This document shows, piece after piece, positions 28,747 through 37,653 of a stretch of DNA of 64,000 bases. This DNA is from an uncultured Maribacter sp. Lineage in GTDB: Bacteria > Bacteroidota > Bacteroidia > Flavobacteriales > Flavobacteriaceae. Location: positions 1-64,000 of the forward strand of contig NZ_CANMTX010000003.1 of assembly GCF_947500985.1 (NCBI RefSeq), written 5' to 3'. A program made the position numbers and the translations under genes. The notes under the pieces were generated by a model that made no database searches, was not told the origin of the DNA, and saw only the letters and a list, made by a program, of their open reading frames with translations. Positions within the stretch are counted from its first letter, which is position 1; the number at the start of each line of letters is the position of its first letter.

Positions 28747-29886
28747 TTATCTGTAGACAAAAGCGATTTTTGCCAACTGACCAACAATCTTTACAGAATC
28801 TTTCATGGATAGTTTAGAACCATCGGCATGTATCCATCTTTTTAACGGCTGCTCACAAATAAGTTTTTTCGCTTCCGTTTTACCATAATACTTTCTCATT
28901 CGAATAAACATTTCAACATCGAACAACCATTTGGTAATAAAAGGTTTACTAAAAAGTAAAGGAACTACTGAGCGATCCATCACTTTTGCACCACATTGGG
29001 TATCATTAAATGGCATTCTTAAAATGGTTCTAATAATCAGGTTTATAGTCATACTAATAACCTTTCGCGCAGATTCTTTAGTAATATCCGCACCCATTCT
29101 ACTCATTCTCGAGCCACTAACAATCTTAAATTCAGAGTTGTCTAAGGTTTCGACTAAATCGTCAAAATCTCTAAAATCGGTAGACAGATCGGCATCTAAA
29201 AATCCGATATAATCTAATTGAGGATCTTTTGCCAAGTGTAGCATACCTAAGCGAACCGCTTCGGCCTTACCACCATTTTTCTCGCAATCGTATATACTGA
29301 TATTACTTTCGTTACCTTTCTTTAATTCTTCTAAAACTTCTAAAGTTTTATCGGTACTACCGTCGTTTACAAAACAAAGATGGTAGCCAAGATTACTGTG
29401 TGCAAAGTCTCTGAACTCTTTACCTAAAAGGCGTTCTTCTTCATTATAACAAGGTATAACAACACCAACACAGTTTTTTTGAAGCATTCTTGCGCTACTA
29501 GACTCTTGAGGGTTCAGTTCTATAACTGGCGCGCCGATCAACCTTTTAATACGAGCCGCCATTTCAGACAAACTCACGGGCTTTTTCATATAATCGTCGA
29601 TGCCTAACGTAAAGCCATCGGTAATAATGGTTTCATCTGTATTACCCGACATTACTAATACCGGCGTAGTACTACGTTTGCCTTCTTTAATGTGTTTAAC
29701 AACATCTAGACCAGACATATCTGGCATATTTATATCTACAAGAACCAAATCTGGTTCAAATGAATTATAAACTTCTATTCCTTTTTTACCAGAATCAGCT
29801 GTTTTTACATCATAACCTAATTCGGTAAGTCTTTTCTCAACAGATAATAAAATAAGCTGTTGATCATCTATGGTTAGTATTTTCAT
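28747..29886 (-). CDS. Receiver domain fused to a GT2 polyprenyl-phosphate glycosyltransferase (copy 2)
   Basis: 379 residues. The receiver at 1-120 has the acidic pair D7-D8, phospho-acceptor D51, S80 and K102, so it can be phosphorylated. A linker to about 138 leads to the ALG5/DPM1-type GT2 domain (VVIPCYNEEERL, FVNDGSTDK, DADLSTD at 231-236, GSRMSRMGA, DTQCGAK, LKRWIHADGSKLS). First gene of a three-gene minus-strand unit with a flippase and a GT4. About three quarters identical to the protein at 18741 by eye. The leader carries a large hairpin instead of a clear copy of the regulon box. Confidence 0.92.
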   Translation of the reverse strand: MKILTIDDQQLILLSVEKRLTELGYDVKTADSGKKGIEVYNSFEPDLVLVDINMPDMSGLDVVKHIKEGKRSTTPVLVMSGNTDETIITDGFTLGIDDYMKKPVSLSEMAARIKRLIGAPVIELNPQESSSARMLQKNCVGVVIPCYNEEERLLGKEFRDFAHSNLGYHLCFVNDGSTDKTLEVLEELKKGNESNISIYDCEKNGGKAEAVRLGMLHLAKDPQLDYIGFLDADLSTDFRDFDDLVETLDNSEFKIVSGSRMSRMGADITKESARKVISMTINLIIRTILRMPFNDTQCGAKVMDRSVVPLLFSKPFITKWLFDVEMFIRMRKYYGKTEAKKLICEQPLKRWIHADGSKLSMKDSVKIVGQLAKIAFVYR

Positions 29887-29932
29887 GGTTTTACGTAAGT
29901 AAGATTTAACTTACATATAACGTGAAAATTCA

Positions 29933-29971
29933 TTAAAATTGTAGTTTTATAGTTAAAAACTACAATTTTAA
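29933..29971. promoter_or_regulatory. 16-bp perfect hairpin in the leader of receiver-GT2 copy 2
   Basis: Arms TTAAAATTGTAGTTTT and AAAACTACAATTTTAA around a 7-nt loop, 47-85 nt upstream of the ATG. A second small inverted repeat (GTAAGT...ACTTAC, about 29895-29914) lies closer to the start. The preceding gene already has its own terminator at 30113, so this is more likely a leader structure or a protein-binding palindrome. One arm contains TAAAATTG on the minus strand, a near -7 element. Confidence 0.55.
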
Positions 29972-30112
29972 TATTAATATGAATTAGGTAAAACCTTTGG
30001 ACATTACTAATAAAAAGCATTATCGTTGAAATGTGCCTTTATAGGAGTTTCAAAAAAATTATAATTAAAAGCGTTCTTAATTGCTTAAATACAGGGTCTT
30101 AAAAACAAAAAT

Positions 30113-30147
30113 AAAAAGGGAGTAGCTAACCATACTACCCCCTTTTT
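30113..30147 (-). terminator. Intrinsic terminator after GT4 copy B
   Basis: AAAAAGGGAGTAG pairs with CTACCCCCTTTTT with one mismatch, flanked by A and T runs. 22 nt past the stop of the gene at 30169. Confidence 0.8.
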
Positions 30148-30168
30148 CACAAAACCTAACCAAAAAAT

Positions 30169-31398
30169 TTAAACCATTAATTCTTTTTCTAATATCGGCA
30201 CGTCTAACGTGAAACCTTTAGATTTAGCCAATTCTAAAAATTTAAAGTACTCTATATATACTTGTGTAATATCTGACATAGGTATTGAACATGCAGCTCT
30301 ATAATTTGCTTTTGCCAAGTATGTTCTATAGGAATCATGTACCAAAATATTTTCTATGGCGTCTGCTAATGAGGCTGCACTTTCAGGTTCAAAGAACTCT
30401 CCTTTATAACCTTCCTCCTTTACCAATACACTAAGGTCTCCTAAATCTGGTAATGCAACCGCTTTTCCATAACTACCTGCTTGGTGAAGTACACCCGAAC
30501 TACCCGTGGTAGATGTATAAGGAAAAACAACAACCGCGCTTTCACCAAATAATACAGGGACATCTTCTTCTGCAACATAACCTGTAAAAACTAATTGCTT
30601 TACATGAGTAAATTTATTTTTCACACTTGCTAAGTACCCAGGTGTGTTTGGACTATCTGTACCAGCAACAACTATTTCGATATCTTCATTGGTACGTTGC
30701 CTAATTAACTCGATTGCCTCAATTAAAATTCCAACTTTTTTGTAGGTTCCGAATTTTCCAAAAGCCAATACTTTTTTTGGACCTGCAGGTAAGTTATAAT
30801 TAGGTTCTGGAGGCGTTTCAAAAGAACCATGCGGAATTAAAGCTACATTTCTAGATTGATATTTTCCTTCTAATATGATTTGGTATTTACTAATGGTTAC
30901 AGCAACAACATCTGAAGCCAAAACAAATCTTGTTAATACATTGCCGAGACCATTATAAACCTTCTGTAAGAGCTTATTAGATGTGATACCCACATTCTCC
31001 AAATCTACCTGCTCTAAAATATTATGCAATAATGATATAGTAGGTATTCCTTTTAACTTGCACACTAATGGTAACATTAAACCCAGTGCAGCAGGTATTT
31101 TTTTATCTCCGAATTTTAAAAATTGTAGATTGAAAAGAACGGCATCGGGTTTTGTTTCTTTAATAACACGATTAATCTTGAATATGTTTTTATAATCATT
31201 AAAACTCCAACATTCTTTAACGGTAATCTTACACCCTTCTTCATTAAAATCAAGATCCTTAGCACCTTCAGTCTTGTCTGTAATTAAAACAATTTCTGTT
31301 ACTTCTTTTTGAAGTCTAAAATGCTTTACTAGGTGATAACCGTATTCGGTCAATGTTACTTTACTTGGGGGGTATGCGGTTACAATTGCAAGTCTCAT
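30169..31398 (-). CDS. GT4-family glycosyltransferase (copy B)
   Basis: 409 residues, the same length as copy A and collinear with it from LAIVTAYPPSKVTLTEYGY to the C-terminus. Donor-site signatures LAFGKFGTYKKVGILIEA, VVAGTDSPNTPGYL, GESAVVVFPY and GSSGVLHQAGSYGKAVALPD are intact, so both copies should be active. Differences cluster in the acceptor half and the C-terminal 30 residues, which hints at different acceptors or redundancy. It has its own promoter with the regulon box, so it is not simply read with the flippase upstream. Confidence 0.9.
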   Translation of the reverse strand: MRLAIVTAYPPSKVTLTEYGYHLVKHFRLQKEVTEIVLITDKTEGAKDLDFNEEGCKITVKECWSFNDYKNIFKINRVIKETKPDAVLFNLQFLKFGDKKIPAALGLMLPLVCKLKGIPTISLLHNILEQVDLENVGITSNKLLQKVYNGLGNVLTRFVLASDVVAVTISKYQIILEGKYQSRNVALIPHGSFETPPEPNYNLPAGPKKVLAFGKFGTYKKVGILIEAIELIRQRTNEDIEIVVAGTDSPNTPGYLASVKNKFTHVKQLVFTGYVAEEDVPVLFGESAVVVFPYTSTTGSSGVLHQAGSYGKAVALPDLGDLSVLVKEEGYKGEFFEPESAASLADAIENILVHDSYRTYLAKANYRAACSIPMSDITQVYIEYFKFLELAKSKGFTLDVPILEKELMV

Positions 31399-31436
31399 AG
31401 GTTAAGGTTTAAAATACTATTGGGTTATTTCTTCTA

Positions 31437-31511
31437 CAAATATCTAACTATGATGAAGCATTTTGAGGTGATTTTAGGTGGATGAAAGCTTACTGTAGAC
31501 CAATGGAAGTT
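31437..31511 (-). promoter_or_regulatory. Regulon box plus -7 element driving GT4 copy B
   Basis: Box at 31490-31511 (plus-strand core TGTAGACCAATGG), 45 nt, then GATATTTG on the minus strand (31437-31444), 39 nt before the ATG. No -33 TTG at the expected place. Confidence 0.65.
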
Positions 31512-31594
31512 CTAATTGGTTAAGCCATTCTTTTAAATTGATTTATCGGTAATACAATTGATACTTCTTAAATAATCTTAAACTATAATAATTG

Positions 31595-31626
31595 AAAAAG
31601 CCCGAAGATGGGGATTTCCTCGGGCT
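31595..31626 (-). terminator. Intrinsic terminator after flippase copy B
   Basis: AGCCCGA...TCGGGCT stem with a loop of about 14 nt, followed on the minus strand by CTTTTTC. 23 nt past the stop of the gene at 31649; it separates the flippase from GT4 copy B. Confidence 0.75.
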
Positions 31627-31648
31627 AGACTCACCTAACATTAAAATA

Positions 31649-32896
31649 TTAAGAGGTCTTATTCAGTATGTTATTATGAGAAAAATAAAGTAGTTGCGCC
31701 ACTAGCAAAGCAACCATGGCTATTATTTGAACTTGTACCACCATATATAATGTACTATGAAAGAACATGATCATGACAATTTGCGATATACCCAACACAC
31801 CAGACAGTATTACAGGTAGATATTTATCTAGTGACAAAAAGTAGTAGGCAAATATATTTGAGATAGCGAATAAAGAAGTCGCCAAGGCATATTGCCATAA
31901 TAGCGGTGCCATTGAAATATAAGCTTCGCCAAACATTAATTGAATTATTAATTCAGGAAAAACCGCACAGCAGAAAATAATAACGATTGCCAATACCCCC
32001 ACATAACTTAAATACTTTATTAATATAGGTGCAGTTGGCTCGCCATCTTTTTGTTTTTGAACAACAGTAGGTAATAGCAACATTACAAACATCCAAGCGA
32101 CAAAATAAACGACACGCCCAATCATGGCCAAAGAAGAATAGAGCCCGGCATTTACGGTATCGAAATAGTGTTTTACTAAAAGAATATCACTGTTATTTAT
32201 GATAATTTGGGTTAGTTCATAACAGGCGGTCAGTGCTATAAAACTGATTACTTTTCTTTTATTTTCTTTGGATAAGATAACTTTTTGAATGATGCTCTTT
32301 AGATTAAAATCTGTAGGAATTAATCCGAATACGAAAGACAATCCAATACCCAATGCTACTAAAAAGGCAGGTTTAAAAGGCACCAACCATAGTAACCCCA
32401 ATGTTATCAATAACCTACTCCACATTTCTGATTGGTACGTCAATGATAGTTTCTGATAATCTTGCTCGCCTTGATACCTTCCTCTATTAACCGACATAAA
32501 AAAATACAAAGGCACCGATACGGCAAAGGTTTTAAATAGCAGAGAAGATTCTGTATGAAATAGCTCTTGTAAGCTACCGGCAAAAGCAAATAGTAAAATA
32601 CCTATTAGCGTACCAAATCCTACAGCATACTTATATAACAATTGTTTTAAAGCAACCCAATCATCATTGTTGAACAATATGGCAAATTTGGCTGTCGCCA
32701 ATTGAAAGGTCATTCCTAAAAAAGAGAGCACGAGTAGTAATGTTATTAGTAAGGCAGCCTCACTATATGCTGCGGGACCAAGCAATCTACCCAGTATAAG
32801 ATTATAAAGATAATTACCCCCATTTACTACCAGTACGCTTCCCATAAATAATTTTTCTGGAGAAATTTTGTGTAGTATTAGTCTAATTGCTATCAT
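31649..32896 (-). CDS. PST/MOP-superfamily polysaccharide flippase (copy B)
   Basis: 415 residues from the ATG at 32896 (MIAIRLILHKISPEKLFMG), the start that aligns with copy A; in-frame ATGs at 32902 and 32923 are also possible. It has about 12-13 membrane spans and the same landmarks as copy A: VNGGNYLYNLILGRLLGP, FQLATAKFAILF, ELTQIIINNSDILLVKHYFD, and SNIFAYYFLSLDKY. Clearly a paralogue, more diverged than the GT4 pair. It has its own box-type promoter and terminator. Confidence 0.88.
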   Translation of the reverse strand: MIAIRLILHKISPEKLFMGSVLVVNGGNYLYNLILGRLLGPAAYSEAALLITLLLVLSFLGMTFQLATAKFAILFNNDDWVALKQLLYKYAVGFGTLIGILLFAFAGSLQELFHTESSLLFKTFAVSVPLYFFMSVNRGRYQGEQDYQKLSLTYQSEMWSRLLITLGLLWLVPFKPAFLVALGIGLSFVFGLIPTDFNLKSIIQKVILSKENKRKVISFIALTACYELTQIIINNSDILLVKHYFDTVNAGLYSSLAMIGRVVYFVAWMFVMLLLPTVVQKQKDGEPTAPILIKYLSYVGVLAIVIIFCCAVFPELIIQLMFGEAYISMAPLLWQYALATSLFAISNIFAYYFLSLDKYLPVILSGVLGISQIVMIMFFHSTLYMVVQVQIIAMVALLVAQLLYFSHNNILNKTS

Positions 32897-32939
32897 AATC
32901 ATGTTTTTTTTAAGTCTCAACATTGACTTGGTTCTACAT

Positions 32940-33014
32940 CAAATATCATGAAGGCTACCCTGATATTTTAAGGGCTTTAGGTCGATAACCAATTAGTGTC
33001 GACGAATGGCAATT
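32940..33014 (-). promoter_or_regulatory. Regulon box plus -7 element driving flippase copy B
   Basis: Box at 32993-33014 (plus-strand core TGTCGACGAATGGCAATT), 45 nt, then GATATTTG on the minus strand (32940-32947), about 44 nt before the ATG. The same gap also feeds the divergent TPR-barrel gene; 33087-33095 holds ACCGTTAGG, a good lone LytTR-type half-site in plus orientation. Confidence 0.68.
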
Positions 33015-33121
33015 ATCGTACTTCCGTAACGGTGAAGTCAATTTTATCTTTACAATATTGAAAAAGACAAATAAATCGCAATAATTACCGTTAGGTATTT
33101 GTAGTATTAATCTCACTTTAA

Positions 33122-35182
33122 ATGATTCGTAAAGTAGTATTCCTTATTCTGTTAACCTCATCCTTCTTAAAAGCTCAATCTGATATGACCAAAGGCTTTG
33201 GTTTATTGGAGAAAGGTGATTTTCAAGAAGCAGAACTTTTTTTTGGTGAATATCTTAAAACAGACCCCAATAATAAAACGGCACTACTCTGTTATGGGCG
33301 AGCGGTTGGGTTAAGTGGCGAACCACAAAAATCAACTGGTTTGTTCTCTGATCTTTTAGAAGATTACCCTGGTGATTTTGAAATTTTAATTAATTACAAC
33401 GAATCGTTTCTATGGGCAAAAGAGTACGAACAAGCAAAACCTTTATATGCTGACTTAGTAGATAAGTTTCCAACAAAATTTGGTGCAGTATTAGGGTATG
33501 CTAATACCTTAAGTAATTTAAAAGAATATAAACTGGCTTTAAGTTGGGTAGAAAAAGCAATTGAGTTAGAACCAGACAATGCAAGTGCTAAGATTTCTAG
33601 AAAATTTATGCGTTTAGGTTATGCAAACGAATTTGTAAACAATCAGCAATACGGGAAAGGAGAACAAACCTTAAAGAAAATTTTTGAAGATTTTCCCGAA
33701 GACAAAGATGTTCTTATAAACTTGGCGAACTTATATCTCATTATCAAACAGGCAGACAAGGCAAAGGATATTTATTTTAGATATGCAACTACCCCAAAAG
33801 ATTCTATTACTGCATTAAACGGTATTGCATTAGCAGAACATATCGATGAAAATGATAAAAAAGCACTTATTATCTCTAAAGGAGCAACCCTAAAGGTTGA
33901 TAAAATTGATAATGTAAAACTTACCGAAAGTACTTACGATCGTTATGTACAAGCCTTAATATGGAACAGAAAGTTCATTTCTGCAAAGAATAAGATTGAT
34001 AGTTTAGAAGTTCATTACCCGAATAAGAATTGGATATTAGCCTTAAAAGCTACATTAGGTCTATATACCGGTGATGCTAAATCTAGTGTTGAAAGCTATG
34101 ATAGAATTTTGGTTAATGACAGTGCCTCATTTGATGGTAATTTAGGTAAGGCAAATGCCTTATTTGCTTCTGACAAGATTATACCGGCTTACAATATGGC
34201 CAACCAAACATTAAAATTCTATAAGAATCAAAAAGATGCCAAAGGATTTATTGATAAGTTGAACTTAATGCATACACCTACAATTGAAGAGCATGCTGCT
34301 TATACTTTTGATAATGGTAATAATGTGGCATTTTTTACCAATACTACCGTTGATGTCCCTTTTAGCACAAAATTTAGAACTACGGTTTCTTACTTTTTTA
34401 GAACGACAGAAAATAGTGTCACCGATAATAAAGCAACCTCTCATGTTTTATTGGCCGGCTTACAATACAAATTATTTCCGAAAACGGTGCTAAAGACGGT
34501 ACTAGGTTTAAACAACTCTAGGTTTTTAGATGATGCATATACACAACCGGTTTTAGATATTAAATTAGACATGCAACCTTTTAAATTACAAAACTTAACA
34601 CTTGGGTATCAACGAGAAGTTCAGAGTTTTAATGCTGAATTAATAGAACGTGAAATTGTACAAAACCATTACGGACTTAATTACAACCTTGGCACCAATG
34701 TAAATTTTGGTTGGTATACGCAACTAATGCACACCCAACAGAGCGATGATAACGTAAGAAATTTATTATTTACTTCTTTATATTATAATGTGCTGCGTAA
34801 ACCTGCTTTAAAAATGGGTGTTAACTTCCAGTATATTACTTTTAAAGACCAAGTACCAACCATATACTTTAGTCCAGAAGTATACAAAGCAGTCGAATTA
34901 TTTGCAGATATACGTGGTAACATCTCAGAAAAAACAACTTATATGGCTAGTGCAGCCACAGGTATTCAACAAGTAGAGGATGATGCTAAAACGGCTATTT
35001 TTAGAGCTGAAACTTCTGTACAACGTCAATTCTCAAAACGATTTAGCTTAAATTTATATGGCAAGTATAGTAATATTGCCTCTGCCACAGCAGCCGGATT
35101 TGAGTTTACCGAAATCGGATTAAAAGCAAAATGGTTATTTTTAAAGAAGCCACTTTTTTATAAAAAACTGAATCTAGATTAG
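33122..35182 (+). CDS. TPR and outer-membrane beta-barrel polysaccharide export protein (PgaA/PelB/BcsC-like build)
   Basis: 686 residues. A signal peptide (IRKVVFLILLTSSFLKAQ) is followed by TPR-type helical repeats to about 400 (GFGLLEKGDFQEAELFFGEYLKTDPNN, ALSWVEKAIELEPDNASAK) and then by alternating beta strands of a 16-strand-type barrel ending in an aromatic-rich segment. This N-TPR/C-barrel build is that of outer-membrane exopolysaccharide channels such as PgaA, BcsC, PelB and AlgK/AlgE. It stands alone, divergent from flippase B. It would complete the route out of the cell for the glycan made by this locus. Confidence 0.82.
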   Translation: MIRKVVFLILLTSSFLKAQSDMTKGFGLLEKGDFQEAELFFGEYLKTDPNNKTALLCYGRAVGLSGEPQKSTGLFSDLLEDYPGDFEILINYNESFLWAKEYEQAKPLYADLVDKFPTKFGAVLGYANTLSNLKEYKLALSWVEKAIELEPDNASAKISRKFMRLGYANEFVNNQQYGKGEQTLKKIFEDFPEDKDVLINLANLYLIIKQADKAKDIYFRYATTPKDSITALNGIALAEHIDENDKKALIISKGATLKVDKIDNVKLTESTYDRYVQALIWNRKFISAKNKIDSLEVHYPNKNWILALKATLGLYTGDAKSSVESYDRILVNDSASFDGNLGKANALFASDKIIPAYNMANQTLKFYKNQKDAKGFIDKLNLMHTPTIEEHAAYTFDNGNNVAFFTNTTVDVPFSTKFRTTVSYFFRTTENSVTDNKATSHVLLAGLQYKLFPKTVLKTVLGLNNSRFLDDAYTQPVLDIKLDMQPFKLQNLTLGYQREVQSFNAELIEREIVQNHYGLNYNLGTNVNFGWYTQLMHTQQSDDNVRNLLFTSLYYNVLRKPALKMGVNFQYITFKDQVPTIYFSPEVYKAVELFADIRGNISEKTTYMASAATGIQQVEDDAKTAIFRAETSVQRQFSKRFSLNLYGKYSNIASATAAGFEFTEIGLKAKWLFLKKPLFYKKLNLD

Positions 35183-35433
35183 TAATAATTGAGCATTCGA
35201 TTTTTTTATTTTCATTCTGTTTAAGAAATGTTATCTACTTAATTGAATAAATTGGACTACAAAATCTAAAAATTCCTACAAAAAATATATTCTACTTAAA
35301 TAAAATTTATGTAAACGTGCTAAATAGTGATGAAAAATTAGAAATAATGTAAGAAAATTACTTATTTTAGCGTAAGAACTTAAAGTACCCCACACTAGAA
35401 AACTATAGAAAATGAGCTATTAACTAAGCTTAT

Positions 35434-37224
35434 ATGTGGAAGAAAGTTTTTAAAATGTTTATTGGCCTTTATGTACCACTTTTTGTGCTTACCCTTTTTT
35501 TATATTACTCCCAAAAGGCAAAACAAATTGAAAATATTACGGAGCGTCAGATTCGTGCAAACACGATGAAGAAAGTTTCCTTTGAAGAAAAATGCCATTC
35601 TTTTTTACGTAATACCAATTATTGGGCTAGTTTAAAATACCCAAAGAATTTTGATCCTTTAGAAGAGCATTCCTCATTCTTAAGGTCTTACCTAGAACTT
35701 ATTGAGTATATTACTATTTATGATCAATTTCGCTTTATAGATTTAGAAGGAAAAGAAATTTTTAGAGCCGAACGGGTTGGAAACGATTCTATTGTAATTA
35801 GCGCTTTACAAAATAAAAATCACCATCCTTATGTAAAGGCAGGATTACAATTAAAAAGAAATCAAATATATCTTTCTCAAATAAGCTTAAATAGAGAAAA
35901 TGGCGTAATTGAAAAACCTTATAAACCAGTTATTAGAACTGTGGCTCCTATTTTTGATAATGAGCAAAATCAAATAGGTTTAGTGGTCATTAATTTTAAA
36001 ATGAAAAATGTTTTGGACCAAATGAAATCCACAGTTGAAGACAAAAATGTTTATTTGTTAGATGAGGATTACAGAGTTATAAGTTCAAGTACTATAACAG
36101 AAGATTTGCCCTATGAATCTGGAAATGAAAATAGTATAGACGGTATTTTAAATACCGAAGCAATAACCCATATTCGAGACAGCACTTTTGTTGAAAATGG
36201 TCATATATGGTCGCAGCAATCTATTAATTTAAATGGAGCAACATTTACGTTTGGTTCTATATCTAATTTACCAACAGAAATAGTAACCCCATCTAATTGG
36301 CTTCTGGCCTTGGAAATACCTCGAACAATAGTAAAATCCGAATTACAACCTGTCTTTAAAAGCCTATTAACCTTTAATATTATTTCAATTATTAGTCTAT
36401 TAACGCTATGCTATATTTTTCAAAAAAAGAAAGTGCAAAAAGAGCTATTCTATAAAGAATTAGAAAGTAAGAATATATTGCTTAACAGAAGTAAAGACCT
36501 ATTAGAAGAGAATAATGTAATGGTCAATGAAATGAATAATAGCTTAGAAATAAGAAATAAGCAATTAAGTGATTTCAACTATTTAATTTCTCATAACCTA
36601 CGTTCACCAGTTACAAGTATGTCGGTAATTGTTGAGATGATACAGAAAGAAAAAAATCCTGAAGTATTACATCAATTACTGCCTAAACTAGATAAGGTAG
36701 CTAAAAGCATAACCAACCTTACAGAAGACATAAATGACTACTTATCTATACTTGATACTAAAGAAATAATAATTATTGATATCGATTTACAAGAATTGAT
36801 ACTCGAAGTAAAAAATAAATTTACAGAAACACTTTTAGATAATAGCGGATTTGAGGTACTTCTGAATTTAGAAGCTTGGGATCATATTTCATATTCAAAA
36901 TTCTATTTACAAAGTATCGTTCATAATTTTATATCCAATGCAATTAAATATAAACGCGACAATGTCGATTCGCATATTCAATTTGAATCTGCAATAGAAA
37001 ATAAACAAAAGGTGTTGTATGTTCGAGATAATGGCATAGGGTTAAATTTAGAAAGACATGGCGATAATGTCTTTAAATTATACAAACGCTTTCATAGAAA
37101 TATCTCTGGTAAAGGAATGGGACTTTTTTTGGTGAAATCTCAATTAGAAGCACTTAATGCAACAATAACAATAGATAGTAAAGTAGGTCAAGGAACTACA
37201 TTTAAATTAATATTCGAAAAATGA
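35434..37224 (+). CDS. Membrane sensor histidine kinase with periplasmic Cache-like domain
   Basis: 596 residues. Two membrane spans (about 8-25 and 310-328) enclose a periplasmic dCache-like sensor (YITIYDQFRFIDLEGKEIFRAERV, PVIRTVAPIFDNEQNQIGLVVINF). A coiled coil leads to the HisKA H-box (FNYLISHNLRSPVTSMSV) and the ATPase domain (FISNAIKYK, VRDNGIGLNLERHG, KGMGLFLVKSQLEALNATI). All catalytic motifs are intact. Its stop overlaps the start of the receiver gene by 4 nt (ATGA), so the pair is translationally coupled. Ligand unknown. Confidence 0.92.
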   Translation: MWKKVFKMFIGLYVPLFVLTLFLYYSQKAKQIENITERQIRANTMKKVSFEEKCHSFLRNTNYWASLKYPKNFDPLEEHSSFLRSYLELIEYITIYDQFRFIDLEGKEIFRAERVGNDSIVISALQNKNHHPYVKAGLQLKRNQIYLSQISLNRENGVIEKPYKPVIRTVAPIFDNEQNQIGLVVINFKMKNVLDQMKSTVEDKNVYLLDEDYRVISSSTITEDLPYESGNENSIDGILNTEAITHIRDSTFVENGHIWSQQSINLNGATFTFGSISNLPTEIVTPSNWLLALEIPRTIVKSELQPVFKSLLTFNIISIISLLTLCYIFQKKKVQKELFYKELESKNILLNRSKDLLEENNVMVNEMNNSLEIRNKQLSDFNYLISHNLRSPVTSMSVIVEMIQKEKNPEVLHQLLPKLDKVAKSITNLTEDINDYLSILDTKEIIIIDIDLQELILEVKNKFTETLLDNSGFEVLLNLEAWDHISYSKFYLQSIVHNFISNAIKYKRDNVDSHIQFESAIENKQKVLYVRDNGIGLNLERHGDNVFKLYKRFHRNISGKGMGLFLVKSQLEALNATITIDSKVGQGTTFKLIFEK

Positions 37225-37634
37225 ACACAAAACCGAACATATTGCTAGTCGATGATGACGAACTGTATTTGTATTTAATGGAAAAGACAATTCATCAAAT
37301 ATCGAAAGAATTAGTAGTTTCAACCTTTACCGATGGGGAACAAGCTGTTGAATATATTGCAAAATGTACTGAAGAGCAGGTTGAATTACCTGAAGTTATA
37401 TTTTTAGATATTAATATGCCATTTTTAGATGGTTGGGGCTTTCTAAACGAATTCAAAAAACTAAAGCCTAAAATCATTAATAACATTAATATTTACATGG
37501 TTAGCTCATCTATGCGCGATAGCGATGTAAAAAGAGCATCTAATTTTGAAGAGCTTACCGGGTATGTAGTAAAGCCAGTAAACAAAGTTCAATTAGCAGA
37601 AATATTTAAAAAGATTTACCACGAAAATTGGTGA
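37221..37634 (+). CDS. Stand-alone receiver protein, partner of the upstream kinase
   Basis: 137 residues, a bare receiver domain: acidic triad in LLVDDDELY, phospho-acceptor D63 in VIFLDINMP, MVSSS and VKPVN with the conserved lysine. There is no output domain, so it is a phosphate shuttle (CheY/Spo0F/Rcp1-like) or acts by protein contact. Receiver proteins with this NxxxxLLVDDDE start often pair with kinases that carry Cache or phytochrome sensors. Converges on the LytTR gene. Confidence 0.9.
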   Translation: MNTKPNILLVDDDELYLYLMEKTIHQISKELVVSTFTDGEQAVEYIAKCTEEQVELPEVIFLDINMPFLDGWGFLNEFKKLKPKIINNINIYMVSSSMRDSDVKRASNFEELTGYVVKPVNKVQLAEIFKKIYHENW

Positions 37635-37653
37635 TTATTACTTTAGAAAAAGC

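Noticed and set aside
28707-28787. Longer start for flippase copy A
   Set aside because: The extra 27 residues lie over the end of the receiver-GT2 gene and are not shared with copy B.
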